Source of the DNA: Mycobacterium colombiense
GTDB taxonomy: Bacteria; Actinomycetota; Actinomycetes; Mycobacteriales; Mycobacteriaceae
Direction of reading: 5' to 3'
NCBI RefSeq assembly: GCF_001665835.1
Contig: NZ_LZSX01000089.1
Location: 1-64,000 of the forward strand
DNA length: 64,000 nt
Shown: positions 7,534-16,853 of the stretch, one piece after another
Numbering within the stretch: the first letter of the stretch is position 1
How the letters are laid out: each line of letters begins with the position of its first letter
The notes under the pieces: generated by a model
Databases searched by the model: none
Told to the model about the DNA's origin: nothing
What the model saw: only the letters and a program-made list of their open reading frames with translations
Program-made: the position numbers and the translations under genes

Positions 7534-9120
7534 CTAACGGCTAACGATATACCCCCTATTTTCACGATCCCACGCTCCCGGATTGACGCCCCGTTCACGC
7601 AATAGGTCCTTACGAATCCGGCCGATCACATTCTTGGGGAGCTCGCTCACCGTCTCCACGAATCGCGGCACGCAGAAGTAGGGCATGCGCGCCGCACAGA
7701 AGTCGAGGAGTTCCGCGAAATCCAGTGTGGCGCCGGGCTGCACCGTGAGGACCACCAGGACGTCGTCCTCTCCCAGCTCGCTGGGCACGCCGACCGCCGC
7801 GGCCTCCACCACGGCGGGATGGCGCATGACAACGCTCTCCACTTCGACCGAAGAGATGTTCTCACCGCGGCGGCGCAACGCATCCTTGATTCGATCCACA
7901 TAAGTCAGATTCTGATCGCGATCGAGCCGCCCGAGGTCGCCGGTGCGAAACCATTCCGGATGCGGTTTTAGTTGCGAATCCGCGCCAACGTAGCCTTCGC
8001 TCATCACGTGCGGATGCCTGGGCCGACAGGCGATCTCACCCACGATGTCGGTGGGCAATGGGTTTCCTTGTTCGTCGAGGATGCGCACGTCGAAATCGGG
8101 GTTCGGCCGCCCCGAGGTTCCGGGAACCCCGTCGTCGGCCAGCGCCTTGACCGCGATCGGAAACGCCTCGGTGAGCCCGTACATCGTGACGATGCGGCAG
8201 CCGTAGCGCTTTTCGATGTCGCGGTAGGAGCCCGCGTCGATCGGTGCGGCGGAGATGAACCGCAACGGCAGCCGCGCGTCGCCCGGATCCGCGGGCAGAT
8301 TCCGCAGCATCGAAACCATCGCCCCGGCGCCGGCGAATCCGACGGCACCGCGGGCACGTATGTCGTCCCACACCTCGCCGGGGTGAAAAGCCCCGGCCAG
8401 CACCGTCGTTGCGCCGACCAGCATGGGCGCCAAGATGCTGGGCGCCGCGCTGAGGTGGAACAGCGGCATCGCCGTCCACAGCACCTCGCCCTCGCGAAAT
8501 TCCCAGGCCGATGAGACGGTCGCGGCCACCGAAAACAGGTAGTGCCAGGTCGTGGCCACCGCTTTGGACGGGCCGGTGGTGCCCGACGTGTAGAACAAGC
8601 AGCCGAGGTCGCCCGGCTCCCCGGCGCTGTCGGCCGGTGCGCGGTCCGTGTCCTGACAAAGCGTCGCGGTCAGTGAATCATCTTGCACCACAATGCTCGT
8701 CAGGAATTCCGCCGCGTCGGCGACCTCGGCGGCGCGGGGCCGGCGTTCGGCGTCGGTCAGCATCACCTTGGCCTGCGACAGCCGAAGGGCGTGCAGCAGG
8801 AAGTCGCCCTTGTTCGCGGCATTGATCGCCGCGCTCACTGCCCCGATCCGCGCGGCGCCCAGCCAGAAGTACACCCATTCCGGACAGGTGCCGGTGAACA
8901 ACGCGACGCGGTCACCGGGTCCGACACCCAAGTCGGTCAACAGGTTTGCCGCCGCGCAGGACCGCTGGCGCATCTGCTCGAACGTCACGTCGACTCCGGC
9001 GATCGACATCATCACCCGATCGGGGTACTGCTGTGCGCGGCGATCGAGTACGGCCGGCACGGTGAAACGCTCGGCGCCGTAATCGGAGGGCTGCGCGGGC
9101 CCGCTGCGGTCAGCGCACAT
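7534..9120 (-). CDS. Acyl-CoA synthetase (FadD/CaiC-like, AMP-forming)
   Basis: The 528-residue enzyme has the adenylate-forming signature YTSGTTGPSKAV (P-loop, about residue 183), MYGLTEAFP (A5-type motif), the hinge aspartate in FRTGDLGRLD, and GRIRKDLL with the C-terminal catalytic Lys. It should activate a carboxylic acid to its acyl-AMP and then acyl-CoA. Overall features resemble crotonobetaine/carnitine-CoA ligase-like FadDs more than long-chain ones. It lies 18 bp downstream of the Rieske gene in the same leftward unit, suggesting it activates a product of that oxygenase branch. Confidence 0.9.
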   Translation of the reverse strand: MCADRSGPAQPSDYGAERFTVPAVLDRRAQQYPDRVMMSIAGVDVTFEQMRQRSCAAANLLTDLGVGPGDRVALFTGTCPEWVYFWLGAARIGAVSAAINAANKGDFLLHALRLSQAKVMLTDAERRPRAAEVADAAEFLTSIVVQDDSLTATLCQDTDRAPADSAGEPGDLGCLFYTSGTTGPSKAVATTWHYLFSVAATVSSAWEFREGEVLWTAMPLFHLSAAPSILAPMLVGATTVLAGAFHPGEVWDDIRARGAVGFAGAGAMVSMLRNLPADPGDARLPLRFISAAPIDAGSYRDIEKRYGCRIVTMYGLTEAFPIAVKALADDGVPGTSGRPNPDFDVRILDEQGNPLPTDIVGEIACRPRHPHVMSEGYVGADSQLKPHPEWFRTGDLGRLDRDQNLTYVDRIKDALRRRGENISSVEVESVVMRHPAVVEAAAVGVPSELGEDDVLVVLTVQPGATLDFAELLDFCAARMPYFCVPRFVETVSELPKNVIGRIRKDLLRERGVNPGAWDRENRGYIVSR

Positions 9121-9138
9121 CAGGCTGGTTGGCTCTGG

Positions 9139-10248
9139 TCAAGCTTTGGCGGCCGCCGGGTCGGGCGCGCCATCGGCGCTGTAACCGAAGTCGGAGGGCG
9201 ACGGCTCCTCCCCCGGATAGAAGCGGTGCGCCCACCGGCGCAGGGCCGCGTAGTCGTGCGCCTCTTCTGGAGCCAGGTTCGGCTTCTCCAGGTATTTCAT
9301 GTTCTCCCAGGTGAAGAAGTCCTGTTTGATGACCTCTTGCTGCAGGGCGAGGAACCGGGCGGCACGTCCGGTGGGCACGGCACCGCTGTCGCCCGGTTCA
9401 CGTACGGACGCCTGGGTGTAGAAGTAGTCGGTGTAGTCCTCGTCGACCGGCGTCTGGCCGGTGACCTGCACGGTGGCCACCAGCTCGCTGGGAAAGCGCA
9501 CCACGCCCAGGCCCAGCGAGTAGTTGTCGTAGATGATCTTGGCGTCGACCGGACCGTTGGGGGTCAGCCACGTCTGCGCCCGGCCGCCGCCGAAATGGGC
9601 GTTGACGGTGGCGTGCAGGTGATAGCCGGCCACCTCGAACGACGCCGTGGTGGCCGGATTGGCGGCCTTGTGCACGTACTGAACGTGGTAGGGGTCGGCG
9701 GCGTTTTCGATGATCATCTGCGGATGCACCTTGACGCGGTTGAGCATCTGGGTGTGCGGGTGCAGCGGGTAGTACTCGTTGGTTTCCAGTTCCGGCAGCA
9801 CCGGCGGCTGCCAATACGGCGCCCGGCCGTGGCGCTCGTGCCAGGCCAGGATGAAGCCGTACCACTCCATGCTCGGGTAGGTCCGGATGCGGACGTTGTT
9901 CTTGCAGCCGATCTTGCTGTAGGGAATCAGCGCGTTGGTGCCGTCGCCGCGCCACTGCCAGCCGTGCCAGGGGCAGACGATGTTTTCACCTTCCACGGTG
10001 CCGCCGACCCCGAGGTTGGCGCCGAGGTGCTGGCAGTAGGCCTCCATCACGTGAACCTGGCCCGATGCGGTGCGGAACAGCACCAACTCCTCACCGAAGT
10101 AGTGCGCGCGTCTGACCTGGCCGGGAGCCAGGTCGGTTCCGAAGGCGACGATGAACCAGCCCGTCGGGAAACGGTAGGTCGACAGGGCGATGCCGCCCGG
10201 GCCGAACTCCCGTTCTGAAGGGTCTGACTCTGGAATCGTATTCGTCAC
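9139..10248 (-). CDS. KshA-like Rieske oxygenase
   Basis: The 369-residue protein has a Rieske cluster site CQH and CPWHGWQW separated by about 17 residues (near 85-107) and the mononuclear iron motif IIENAADPYHVQYVH near 190-205, arranged as in 3-ketosteroid 9-alpha-hydroxylase oxygenase (KshA) and relatives. It is not called KshA because the substrate pocket differs and no KshB reductase is nearby. GTG 10248 is chosen because GGAG lies five bases upstream. It diverges from a P450 gene across CTANNNTAG site B and leads an operon with FadD. Confidence 0.88.
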   Translation of the reverse strand: MTNTIPESDPSEREFGPGGIALSTYRFPTGWFIVAFGTDLAPGQVRRAHYFGEELVLFRTASGQVHVMEAYCQHLGANLGVGGTVEGENIVCPWHGWQWRGDGTNALIPYSKIGCKNNVRIRTYPSMEWYGFILAWHERHGRAPYWQPPVLPELETNEYYPLHPHTQMLNRVKVHPQMIIENAADPYHVQYVHKAANPATTASFEVAGYHLHATVNAHFGGGRAQTWLTPNGPVDAKIIYDNYSLGLGVVRFPSELVATVQVTGQTPVDEDYTDYFYTQASVREPGDSGAVPTGRAARFLALQQEVIKQDFFTWENMKYLEKPNLAPEEAHDYAALRRWAHRFYPGEEPSPSDFGYSADGAPDPAAAKA

Positions 10249-10330
10249 GAGAACTCCGTTTCCCACGCGACCGGGCGCACTTTGGGCCGCTCTTACCTCA
10301 CCGCGTTTCGACGACTAAAGTCTATTTTTA

Positions 10331-10339
10331 CTATTTTAG
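10331..10339. promoter_or_regulatory. CTANNNTAG site B between Rieske and P450 genes
   Basis: CTATTTTAG lies in an AT-rich patch (10318-10346) in an otherwise GC-rich divergent gap. TACTAT (10329-10334) overlaps it and could be a rightward -10 hexamer, so the palindrome would cover the promoter. Confidence 0.5.
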
Positions 10340-10402
10340 ACATTGAACGTCAACGCGACGCCGGCCGGTGGTCGCGTGGTGCCTGAGCCAATGGGGGTTC
10401 GC

Positions 10403-11641
10403 ATGACGGCCGCTGCGGTGGACCTTTCCGACTTCGCCTTGTGGCGTAACGGTTTTCCCGACGAGTTGTTCGCCGACCTGCGGCGCACCATGCCGCTTTT
10501 CAAGCACGACCTGACACCCGGTGTCGCCGACACCGTCAGGCGCCAGTTCTGGGTCGCCACCAAACACCGGCACGCGGTCCGCCTGCACCGCGACACCGAG
10601 TCGTTCACCGCGGCCGACGGCCCGCTCATCCAGCCGGTCGCCATGTTCTCGGCGTCCCCCACGATCATCACGCTGGACCCGCCGGACCTGAACAAGCGCC
10701 GCAAACTGATCTCGAACGCCTTCAACCCGCGTGCGATCGCCAAGCTGGAGAACGGCATCCGGGCGCGCGCGGCGCGGATGATCGACGGTCTGCTCGCCAA
10801 CGGCGGTGGCGACTGGATCGAGGACGTCGCCGACGCGCTACCGATGACGGTGATCGGCGACATCATCGGCATCCCGGACGAGGACCGGCCGCGAATATTC
10901 GACATCTTCGACCGCATCCTCAAGGCGCTTGCGCCCGAGGCGGGCCCGAGCGGCCAGGTGGAACTCGAGTTGTTCGGCTCGGTCTTCAGCTACGCGACGG
11001 AGCTCACCGCCGACAAGCGGCGCAACCCGACAGACGACATCTGGAGCACGCTGGCCACCGCGGTGATCACCGGCGACGACGGCGAGCAGTTCAGCCTGCC
11101 CGAGAACGAACTCGAGTTCTTCTTTTTCGTGCTGGCGTTCGCCGGCAGCGACACCACCAAGAACGCACTGGCCATCGGGCTGCAGGCGTTCGTCGCCAAC
11201 CCCGAGCAGATCGAACGCTATCGCCAGGAGGAAGCGCTGCGGGCCGGCGCGGTCGAGGAGGTGCTGCGCTGGGCGTCGCCGGTGGCCTACTGGACGCGCA
11301 CCGCAAAGGTCGACGTCGAGATGGACGGCCAGCACATCGCCAAGGGCGACCGGGTGGTGTCGACGCTGCGCTCGGCCAACCGCGACGAGGAGGTCTTCGA
11401 GTCGCCGTTCACCTTCGACATCGGCCGGCAGCCCAACCCCCACGTGGCATTCGGGGGCGGCGGACCGCATCACTGCCTGGGCGCCATGCTGGCCCGCGCG
11501 GAACTCCGCGCGGTCCTCGACGAGCTGTTCCTGCGCTGCGATGACATCGAGATCGGCCCGGCGAAGGTGGCCCATCCGAACCTGACCACCAACATGTCGA
11601 TCTACGACGAGATGGCCATCTCGCTGACCGAGCGGCGCTGA
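10403..11641 (+). CDS. Cytochrome P450
   Basis: The 412-residue protein shows the I-helix FAGSDTT, the K-helix EEVLR (ExxR) and the heme loop FGGGGPHHCLGAML with the thiolate Cys. It is a soluble bacterial class I P450 needing ferredoxin and reductase; a 3Fe-4S ferredoxin gene follows it convergently 16 bp away. ATG 10403, behind a GGGGG stretch, is preferred; in-frame alternatives are ATG 10391 and TTG 10343. Its location beside a Rieske enzyme, a FadD and CoA-transferases suggests hydroxylation of a hydrophobic catabolic substrate. The CYP family number cannot be assigned by eye. Confidence 0.93.
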   Translation: MTAAAVDLSDFALWRNGFPDELFADLRRTMPLFKHDLTPGVADTVRRQFWVATKHRHAVRLHRDTESFTAADGPLIQPVAMFSASPTIITLDPPDLNKRRKLISNAFNPRAIAKLENGIRARAARMIDGLLANGGGDWIEDVADALPMTVIGDIIGIPDEDRPRIFDIFDRILKALAPEAGPSGQVELELFGSVFSYATELTADKRRNPTDDIWSTLATAVITGDDGEQFSLPENELEFFFFVLAFAGSDTTKNALAIGLQAFVANPEQIERYRQEEALRAGAVEEVLRWASPVAYWTRTAKVDVEMDGQHIAKGDRVVSTLRSANRDEEVFESPFTFDIGRQPNPHVAFGGGGPHHCLGAMLARAELRAVLDELFLRCDDIEIGPAKVAHPNLTTNMSIYDEMAISLTERR

Positions 11642-11657
11642 GCACGCCGATAGGCAG

Positions 11658-11849
11658 TCAGTCCTGCAGACGCAACGCGGCCTTGGGACATTGGTCCACC
11701 GCGGCGCGCACGTCGATTTCCAGGCGCGGCGGCACGGGGCCGTCCGCGATCTGCACCACGTCTTCGTCACCCAGCTCGAACACCTCCGGCGCAAGCGATT
11801 CGCAGAAGCCGTTGGCCTCACACAAGTTCTCGTCGACCGTTACGCGCAT
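11658..11849 (-). CDS. 3Fe-4S ferredoxin
   Basis: The 63-residue protein MRVTVDENLCEANGFC... has three Cys: two in CEANGFC and one in QCPKAAL. This is the pattern of mycobacterial [3Fe-4S] ferredoxins that donate electrons to P450s. GGAGGG precedes ATG 11849 by about six bases. It overlaps nothing and ends 16 bp from the convergent P450, its probable partner. It is transcribed with the double CoA-transferase upstream (18 bp gap). No ferredoxin reductase is encoded in the window. Confidence 0.93.
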   Translation of the reverse strand: MRVTVDENLCEANGFCESLAPEVFELGDEDVVQIADGPVPPRLEIDVRAAVDQCPKAALRLQD

Positions 11850-11867
11850 CAAATGCCCTCCACTTCT

Positions 11868-14261
11868 CTAGAGGCCCTTGGGTCGGGTCCCGATCACCCC
11901 GCCGGTCGCGAGGCGTGTCAGATCTCCGTCGGTCAGCCCGCACCGATCGCGCAGGATCTCTTCATTGTGCTCGCCCAACCTGGGCGGCGGCCGCAGCAGC
12001 CACTGATCCTGACCGGCGAGCCGAGCGAACGGCGGACAGGGGTACAGGCCGAGGCCGGTGCTCGCATGATGCAACGACTCGAAAAAGCCGCGCTCGCGCA
12101 GTTGCGGATTGTCGGTGACCAGCGACGGCGACACCACCGGGGCCGCGGGAACACCCGCGCCGGCCAGCCGATCCACCGTCGGGCCAAGCGGCTGCCCGGC
12201 GAACCAGTCCGCCAGCCGGCCATCGATGTCGTCGGCTCGACCGTGCCGGCCGGCGACGGTGGACAACTCGTCGTCGCCGCACCACGCCGGCCGATCCATC
12301 ACGTCCACCAGCGCGCGCCACTGCGCGTCGTCGCGAACGGTGATCGCGATCCAGTCGTCGGATCCGGCGCAGCGGTAGATGTTCTGGATCGCCACACCGT
12401 GGCCGCGGTTGCCGCGACGGCTCAGCGTCGCCCCGAAGACCTCGGACTCGATCGCCTGAATCGCGGTGGCGTTGAGCACGGTTTCGAGCATCGGCAGCTC
12501 GACCAGCTGGCCCGTCCCGGTGCGTTCGGCGAAGCTCAGCGCGGCCAGCACGGCGAAGGCGGCATGCACACCGGCCAGGGGATCGCAGGCCCCGCGCGGT
12601 GTCACCGGTGGGGCGTCGGGCAGGCCGGTCACCCAGGCCAAGCCGGCGATCTGTTCCATGGTGGGAGCGAACCCGACGCGTTCCCGCCATGGCCCCTCGA
12701 CACCGAACGCGGGCATCCGGGCGAACACCAGTTTCGGGTTGACCTCGCGCAGCACGTCGTCGGTGAGCCCGAATTGCTCCATCACCCGCGGCGAGAAGTT
12801 CTCGATCACGACGTCGGCACCGGCGACCAACTCGGTGAACAGGCGACGGCCCTGCTCGGAGCCCAAATCCAGTGTGACCGAACGCTTGTTGGTGTTCATC
12901 GCGTGGAACACCCAGCCGTACTCCCACCAGTCGTCCACGTCGGTGCGCATCCCGCCGGAGTATCGGATGCCGTCGGGACGCTGGATCGACTCGATCTTGA
13001 CGACGTCGGCGCCGAAGGCGGCCAACAGATGGGTCGCGGCCGGCCCGGCCCAGAACGCGGTGAGGTCGACGATGCGAACACCGGCCAGCGGCAGCCCGTC
13101 CAGCGCCGGCTCGACGTCGGATTCCACACGGCGCCAAGGGGTCTCGTCGTCGGCCTCACCACGAAGGGGCGTGTCACCCACGGGTGCTGGCGCGCACACC
13201 GACATCAGCCAGGGCGGCCGGGGCTGATCGAACCCGGCGGGGTTGCGGGTGAAGACCTCTCGCTCGCGCACGTACTCCAGCTCCCGGATGGTGGAGCCGT
13301 TACCCAGCGCGGCGATCGGCAGCCGGAACAGTTGTCCGAGTTCGACGATCTCGGCGACGGTGCGTTCGGCCAGCCACGGACGAATCTGCTCGCGGATCAG
13401 GTCGCGGTATTGCCACCGGCCGATTTGAAATCGGAGCTGTTCGATCTCCTCGAATTGCGGGCACTCGACCATCGCGGCGAAGTCGAGCCACTGCTGACCG
13501 GTGACCATGGTGATCCCGACGTAGCCGTCCTTGGCGGGTTCGATCGACGGGACCTCCGTGGTGCGCCGGATCGGCGGGACGCGCAGCAGCTGCGAATGCA
13601 GCCATTCGCTGCTCTGCATCGTGGTCAACGCTTCCAGCATGGACAGGTCCAGGTGTTCGCCGGGCCCGCCGCGCTCGACGCGACGGCGCAGCGCCAGGGC
13701 GCCGAACGCGGCGAACACGCCGCCCATGTACTCGCCCAGATCGCCGCCGATGGAGATCGGCGGCCCGGCCGGATCGCCGCGGAAGCCGGGCGAACCCGCC
13801 CACGCCTGCAGGGTGAACTCGGTGGCGGCCCGGTCCGCGTAGGGTCCGGTCCAGCCGAAGTCGGAGATGCTGACGATGATGACTCGCGGCGAGTGTTCCA
13901 GCAGCTGTTGTGGGTCGATGCCCAGCGCCGCGGCGCGCGCCCGGCCCGCCGTCACGACGACGACGTCGGCGCCGGCCAGTTCGTCGCGATAGCGCTGCGA
14001 GTCGGGGGCGAAAGTCATGCTGCGCTTGCCCGCGTTGAGGTAACTGAAAAACGGCCCGCTGTGTCCCTGGGGAATCGAGGAAGCACTGGCGGAGTAGCGC
14101 CGCAACCAATCCCCTTGCGGCGGTTCGATTTTATGCACCTGCGCGCCGGCATCGCGCAGCAGCTTCCCGCAGTAGCTGCCCGCTATCCGGTCACTGATCT
14201 CGACGACACGCAAATCGTGTAGCGGTGTCGGCCGGCTTTCGGACCGCTCGCTCAATTGCAC
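11868..14261 (-). CDS. Fused tandem family III (CaiB/BaiF) CoA-transferase
   Basis: The 797-residue protein is two CaiB-type domains in one chain. Domain 1 (about 15-350) begins LRVVEISDRIAGSYCGKLL and carries a candidate catalytic Asp in GGDLGEYMGG (Asp174). Domain 2 (about 391-780) begins LAGVRIVDLTAFWAGPAATH and carries CDPLAG (Asp560). Family III enzymes move CoA between acyl donors and acceptors through an Asp-anhydride and normally form interlocked homodimers of chains of about 400 residues, so the fusion may build a pseudo-dimer in one polypeptide. GTG 14261 follows GGAAGGG. The gene diverges from the GntR regulator across CTANNNTAG site C. Confidence 0.9.
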   Translation of the reverse strand: MQLSERSESRPTPLHDLRVVEISDRIAGSYCGKLLRDAGAQVHKIEPPQGDWLRRYSASASSIPQGHSGPFFSYLNAGKRSMTFAPDSQRYRDELAGADVVVVTAGRARAAALGIDPQQLLEHSPRVIIVSISDFGWTGPYADRAATEFTLQAWAGSPGFRGDPAGPPISIGGDLGEYMGGVFAAFGALALRRRVERGGPGEHLDLSMLEALTTMQSSEWLHSQLLRVPPIRRTTEVPSIEPAKDGYVGITMVTGQQWLDFAAMVECPQFEEIEQLRFQIGRWQYRDLIREQIRPWLAERTVAEIVELGQLFRLPIAALGNGSTIRELEYVREREVFTRNPAGFDQPRPPWLMSVCAPAPVGDTPLRGEADDETPWRRVESDVEPALDGLPLAGVRIVDLTAFWAGPAATHLLAAFGADVVKIESIQRPDGIRYSGGMRTDVDDWWEYGWVFHAMNTNKRSVTLDLGSEQGRRLFTELVAGADVVIENFSPRVMEQFGLTDDVLREVNPKLVFARMPAFGVEGPWRERVGFAPTMEQIAGLAWVTGLPDAPPVTPRGACDPLAGVHAAFAVLAALSFAERTGTGQLVELPMLETVLNATAIQAIESEVFGATLSRRGNRGHGVAIQNIYRCAGSDDWIAITVRDDAQWRALVDVMDRPAWCGDDELSTVAGRHGRADDIDGRLADWFAGQPLGPTVDRLAGAGVPAAPVVSPSLVTDNPQLRERGFFESLHHASTGLGLYPCPPFARLAGQDQWLLRPPPRLGEHNEEILRDRCGLTDGDLTRLATGGVIGTRPKGL

Positions 14262-14310
14262 CCGCCCTTCCGATCGACATGCGACCAGAGAAGCTATTTA
14301 TATCATTACT

Positions 14311-14321
14311 GCTAAAATAGC
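14311..14321. promoter_or_regulatory. CTANNNTAG site C upstream of the GntR gene
   Basis: The palindrome-like GCTAAAATAGC lies between the divergent CoA-transferase (14261) and GntR (14356) genes, within an AT-rich block from 14292. A second, looser GCTATTTAT is at 14293. Position next to the only GntR gene in the block fits autoregulation. Confidence 0.5.
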
Positions 14322-14355
14322 TAAGCCAGCGAGTTGCATTTGTTTCGAGGATCGG

Positions 14356-15177
14356 ATGACCGCCTTGGGAATTGGCCCCGACGCCCGGCGCCGGTTGTCG
14401 GCGCCGCGGATCGCCGAAATCGTAGCCGATGAGTTGCGCCGTCAGATCATCGACGGCGAGCTCGCGGACGGTGATCTCCTGCCGCGCCAAGAGCTGCTCG
14501 TCGAACAATTCAACGTGAGTTTGGTGTCGCTGCGCGAAGCCCTGCGGATCCTGGAGACCGAGGGGCTGGTTTCGGTGCGGCGCGGCAACCGTGGTGGCGC
14601 CGTCGTCCACGCCCCGGCGAAGACCAGCGCCGCTTACATGCTCGGGTTGTTGCTGCAGAGCGAGTCCGTCGAGCTCGCCGATCTTGGCATGGCCCTGCAG
14701 GAACTCGAGCCCGCCTGCGCCGCGTTGGCCGCCCGCCGGCCGGACCGGGCGGACACCCTGGTACCCGAGCTCACCCGAATCAACGAGTCGATGGCCGAAA
14801 ACCTGGACGACGGACGGCTTTTCACCGAAATCGGGCGCGAATTCCACGATCAGGTCGTCCGCGGCTGCGGCAATCACACGATCATCGCGGTCGTGGGCAG
14901 CCTGGAGACGCTGTGGACCAGCCACGAACGGCAATGGGCCGACGAGAGTGCGTCCCGCGGCACCTACCCGTCGCTCACCCAGCGCCGCGCGGTGCTCAAC
15001 ACGCACGTCAAGCTGACCGAGACCATCGCCGAGGGTAACGTTGACCGGGCTCGCCGCATCGCGGGTCGCCATCTGGCCGACACGCAGACCTATGTCCTGT
15101 CCGGTCAGCACGATCAACGCATCTATGCGCTCTCCCCGCAGGCGTTGTCGCGGCCGCGGGATATCCGGCATTCCTGA
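14356..15177 (+). CDS. GntR-family (FadR-type, FCD domain) transcriptional regulator
   Basis: The 273-residue protein has an N-terminal winged helix (about 15-85: IADELRRQIIDGELADGDLL, SLVSLREALRILETEGLV, and the RRGNRGG wing) and an all-helical FCD effector domain (about 100-245) with metal/ligand-site residues such as EFHDQVV and later His in IAGRHLAD. FadR-type FCD regulators usually sense carboxylic acids or acyl-CoAs. It is the best candidate to read the CTANNNTAG sites. GAGG sits five bases before ATG 14356. It is followed 19 bp downstream by an SDR gene, probably in one mRNA. Confidence 0.9.
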   Translation: MTALGIGPDARRRLSAPRIAEIVADELRRQIIDGELADGDLLPRQELLVEQFNVSLVSLREALRILETEGLVSVRRGNRGGAVVHAPAKTSAAYMLGLLLQSESVELADLGMALQELEPACAALAARRPDRADTLVPELTRINESMAENLDDGRLFTEIGREFHDQVVRGCGNHTIIAVVGSLETLWTSHERQWADESASRGTYPSLTQRRAVLNTHVKLTETIAEGNVDRARRIAGRHLADTQTYVLSGQHDQRIYALSPQALSRPRDIRHS

Positions 15178-15196
15178 CGAGCGGCCTGCAACGGTC

Positions 15197-15913
15197 ATGC
15201 GAACCGCATTGGTCACCGGCGGCAGCGGCGGGATCGGAAAAGGATGCGCCCGCAAGCTGGTTGAGCGTGGCTACGACGTGGTGCTCTCGGCGCGCCGCGA
15301 GGCCCCGTTACGCGCCGCCGCCGAGGAGCTCGGTGCCCGGCACATCGTGGCCGACGCGTCTGACCCCAGCGGATTCCCCGCTGCGATAAGCACATTGGAG
15401 ACGATCGACCTGGTCGTTCACGCGGCCGGTGCACTGGGCGGAACCTACGCGCGCAAGCAGACCTTCGAACAGTGGCACGCGATCATGTCGGCCAATCTGG
15501 ATTCGTGCTTCGTGGTGACATCTGCGGTGCTGCCGAAAATGACGGCGGGCTCGCGGCTGGTGTTCATCTCGTCGTCGGCGGCACACGAGCCGATGCCGGC
15601 CCGCACCGCCTACTCGGCCTCCAAAGCCGGCATGAATGCGTTCGCCCGCGCCCTGGCACTGGAGGTCGACCGCGACGGCATCAGCGTGCACATCGTCACG
15701 CCGGGACCGGTGGCCACCGAGATGCTGCAGGACGTTCCGTTCGAGATGTACGCGATCGGGGTGTCCGACGTCGCCGAGGCGGTTGCCTGGCTGGACACCG
15801 TCGATCCGTCGGTCGATCTGCCGGAGATCCGCTTGTCCGCCGTGGAGCGCGGTCCGTTCGCGCGACCGCCGGTGGTGCCGACCGAGGCGCGGCGCCGCGC
15901 GCGACGAGGGTGA
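15197..15913 (+). CDS. Short-chain dehydrogenase/reductase
   Basis: The 238-residue protein begins with the Rossmann motif TGGSGGIGKG and has VHAAGALGG in place of the usual NNAG, a SSSAAHE strand, and the catalytic YSASKAG (Tyr-x3-Lys). It should interconvert a hydroxyl and a keto group with NAD(P). ATG 15197 starts directly at the Rossmann strand, as is usual for this family. It follows the GntR gene in the same direction and its end is 3 bp from the convergent LLM gene. Confidence 0.9.
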   Translation: MRTALVTGGSGGIGKGCARKLVERGYDVVLSARREAPLRAAAEELGARHIVADASDPSGFPAAISTLETIDLVVHAAGALGGTYARKQTFEQWHAIMSANLDSCFVVTSAVLPKMTAGSRLVFISSSAAHEPMPARTAYSASKAGMNAFARALALEVDRDGISVHIVTPGPVATEMLQDVPFEMYAIGVSDVAEAVAWLDTVDPSVDLPEIRLSAVERGPFARPPVVPTEARRRARRG

Positions 15914-15916
15914 GGT

Positions 15917-16777
15917 CTACGCCGCCGGGAAGGCTTTGATCACCGATTCACCGAACTCTTGCAGGGAGTCCGGGGCCGCGAAGTCGGCGAACCACACGTA
16001 GAACCGCTCGACCCGCTGGGCGGCCAAACCGCGGAAGTGCCCGATCAGCTCGTCGGCATCGCCGCAGACCAGCCCGGACCCCAGGTTGCCGAATCGACGG
16101 GTGCTCACCTCGCGCACGCGGTCGGGGTCGCCGCCCGACCGCACGAAGCCGACCATCTGCTGAATCGACATCCGGGCCGTTCCCGCGGCCGGGGCGAGCT
16201 TCGGCAGCCGGTCGAGCTGGTTCGCCGGCAGATTCCACCAATCTGCGTATCTGCGAACGAGTTCCATCATCTTAGGCCCGCTGCCACCCAGGACCAGCGG
16301 TATCGGGTAGGACCGGCGCGGAGCCTGCGGGGCCGGGCCGGATTGGTCGTCTGCGTCGCCCCAGTACCGCCTGATCAATTCCAGGTGGCCGCCGAGTTGT
16401 TCGACCCTGGCCCGCGGATCTTGTTGGCCGACATCGAATCTCGCGAATTCCGAGGGCCACGATCCCGCCCCGAGGCCCAGCTCGAACCTGCCCCCGGATG
16501 CCTCCGACAACGTGACCGCCTGCTTGGCGAGCACGGCAGGATGCCGAAACGCGTCACACAGCACCAGGTGACCGATCCGCAGCCGCTCGGTCTTGGCCGC
16601 TACCCAGGTGGCAACGCCCATTGCCTCCCAGATGCTTTCGTCGGGCAGCCCGGGCGCCTCGAGGTGATCGATGAAGGCGATCCCGTCGAAGCCGCTGGCC
16701 TCGGCGTGACGTGCCCGGTCCGCGATGTCGGCCACCGACAATCGCACCTGCGGCAGGAACAGATACCACTCGGCCAT
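15917..16777 (-). CDS. LLM-class (F420-dependent-type) oxidoreductase
   Basis: The 286-residue TIM-barrel protein opens WYLFLPQVRLSVADIADRARHAEASGFDGIAF and contains SEASGGRFELGLGAGSW, the phosphate-binding signature of bacterial luciferase-like monooxygenases. In mycobacteria most such proteins use F420. The substrate is unknown. ATG 16777 (MAEWYLF) is chosen over an upstream in-frame start at 16789. It diverges from the four-FadE operon across site D, so both may respond to the same signal. Confidence 0.85.
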   Translation of the reverse strand: MAEWYLFLPQVRLSVADIADRARHAEASGFDGIAFIDHLEAPGLPDESIWEAMGVATWVAAKTERLRIGHLVLCDAFRHPAVLAKQAVTLSEASGGRFELGLGAGSWPSEFARFDVGQQDPRARVEQLGGHLELIRRYWGDADDQSGPAPQAPRRSYPIPLVLGGSGPKMMELVRRYADWWNLPANQLDRLPKLAPAAGTARMSIQQMVGFVRSGGDPDRVREVSTRRFGNLGSGLVCGDADELIGHFRGLAAQRVERFYVWFADFAAPDSLQEFGESVIKAFPAA

Positions 16778-16835
16778 GCGCCACCTCAACGTCGGGTTCC
16801 GTGCGATTGCGACGGCACGGCTAGTTTATTATCTT

Positions 16836-16846
16836 TACTATGTTAG
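16836..16846. promoter_or_regulatory. CTANNNTAG site D / -10 region of the FadE operon
   Basis: CTATGTTAG (16838-16846) ends eight bases before ATG 16854. TACTAT (16836-16841) overlaps it and fits the mycobacterial TANNNT -10 element, which would give a leader of only a few bases. A repressor bound here would block the operon directly. Confidence 0.55.
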
Positions 16847-16853
16847 AGGTCTT

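Noticed and set aside
8683..10218. 511-codon rightward open frame spanning the FadD and Rieske genes
   Set aside because: It crosses two well-supported genes on the other strand and shows no domain signature.
9139..10248. Naming this gene, or that at 49770, kshA
   Set aside because: The Rieske and iron motifs fit the KshA group, but substrate residues differ, no KshB is nearby, and several KshA-like enzymes act on other substrates.
11691..14222. 843-codon open frame antisense to the double CoA-transferase
   Set aside because: It lies fully opposite a gene with two recognisable domains, has no family motifs, and long antisense frames are expected at this GC content.
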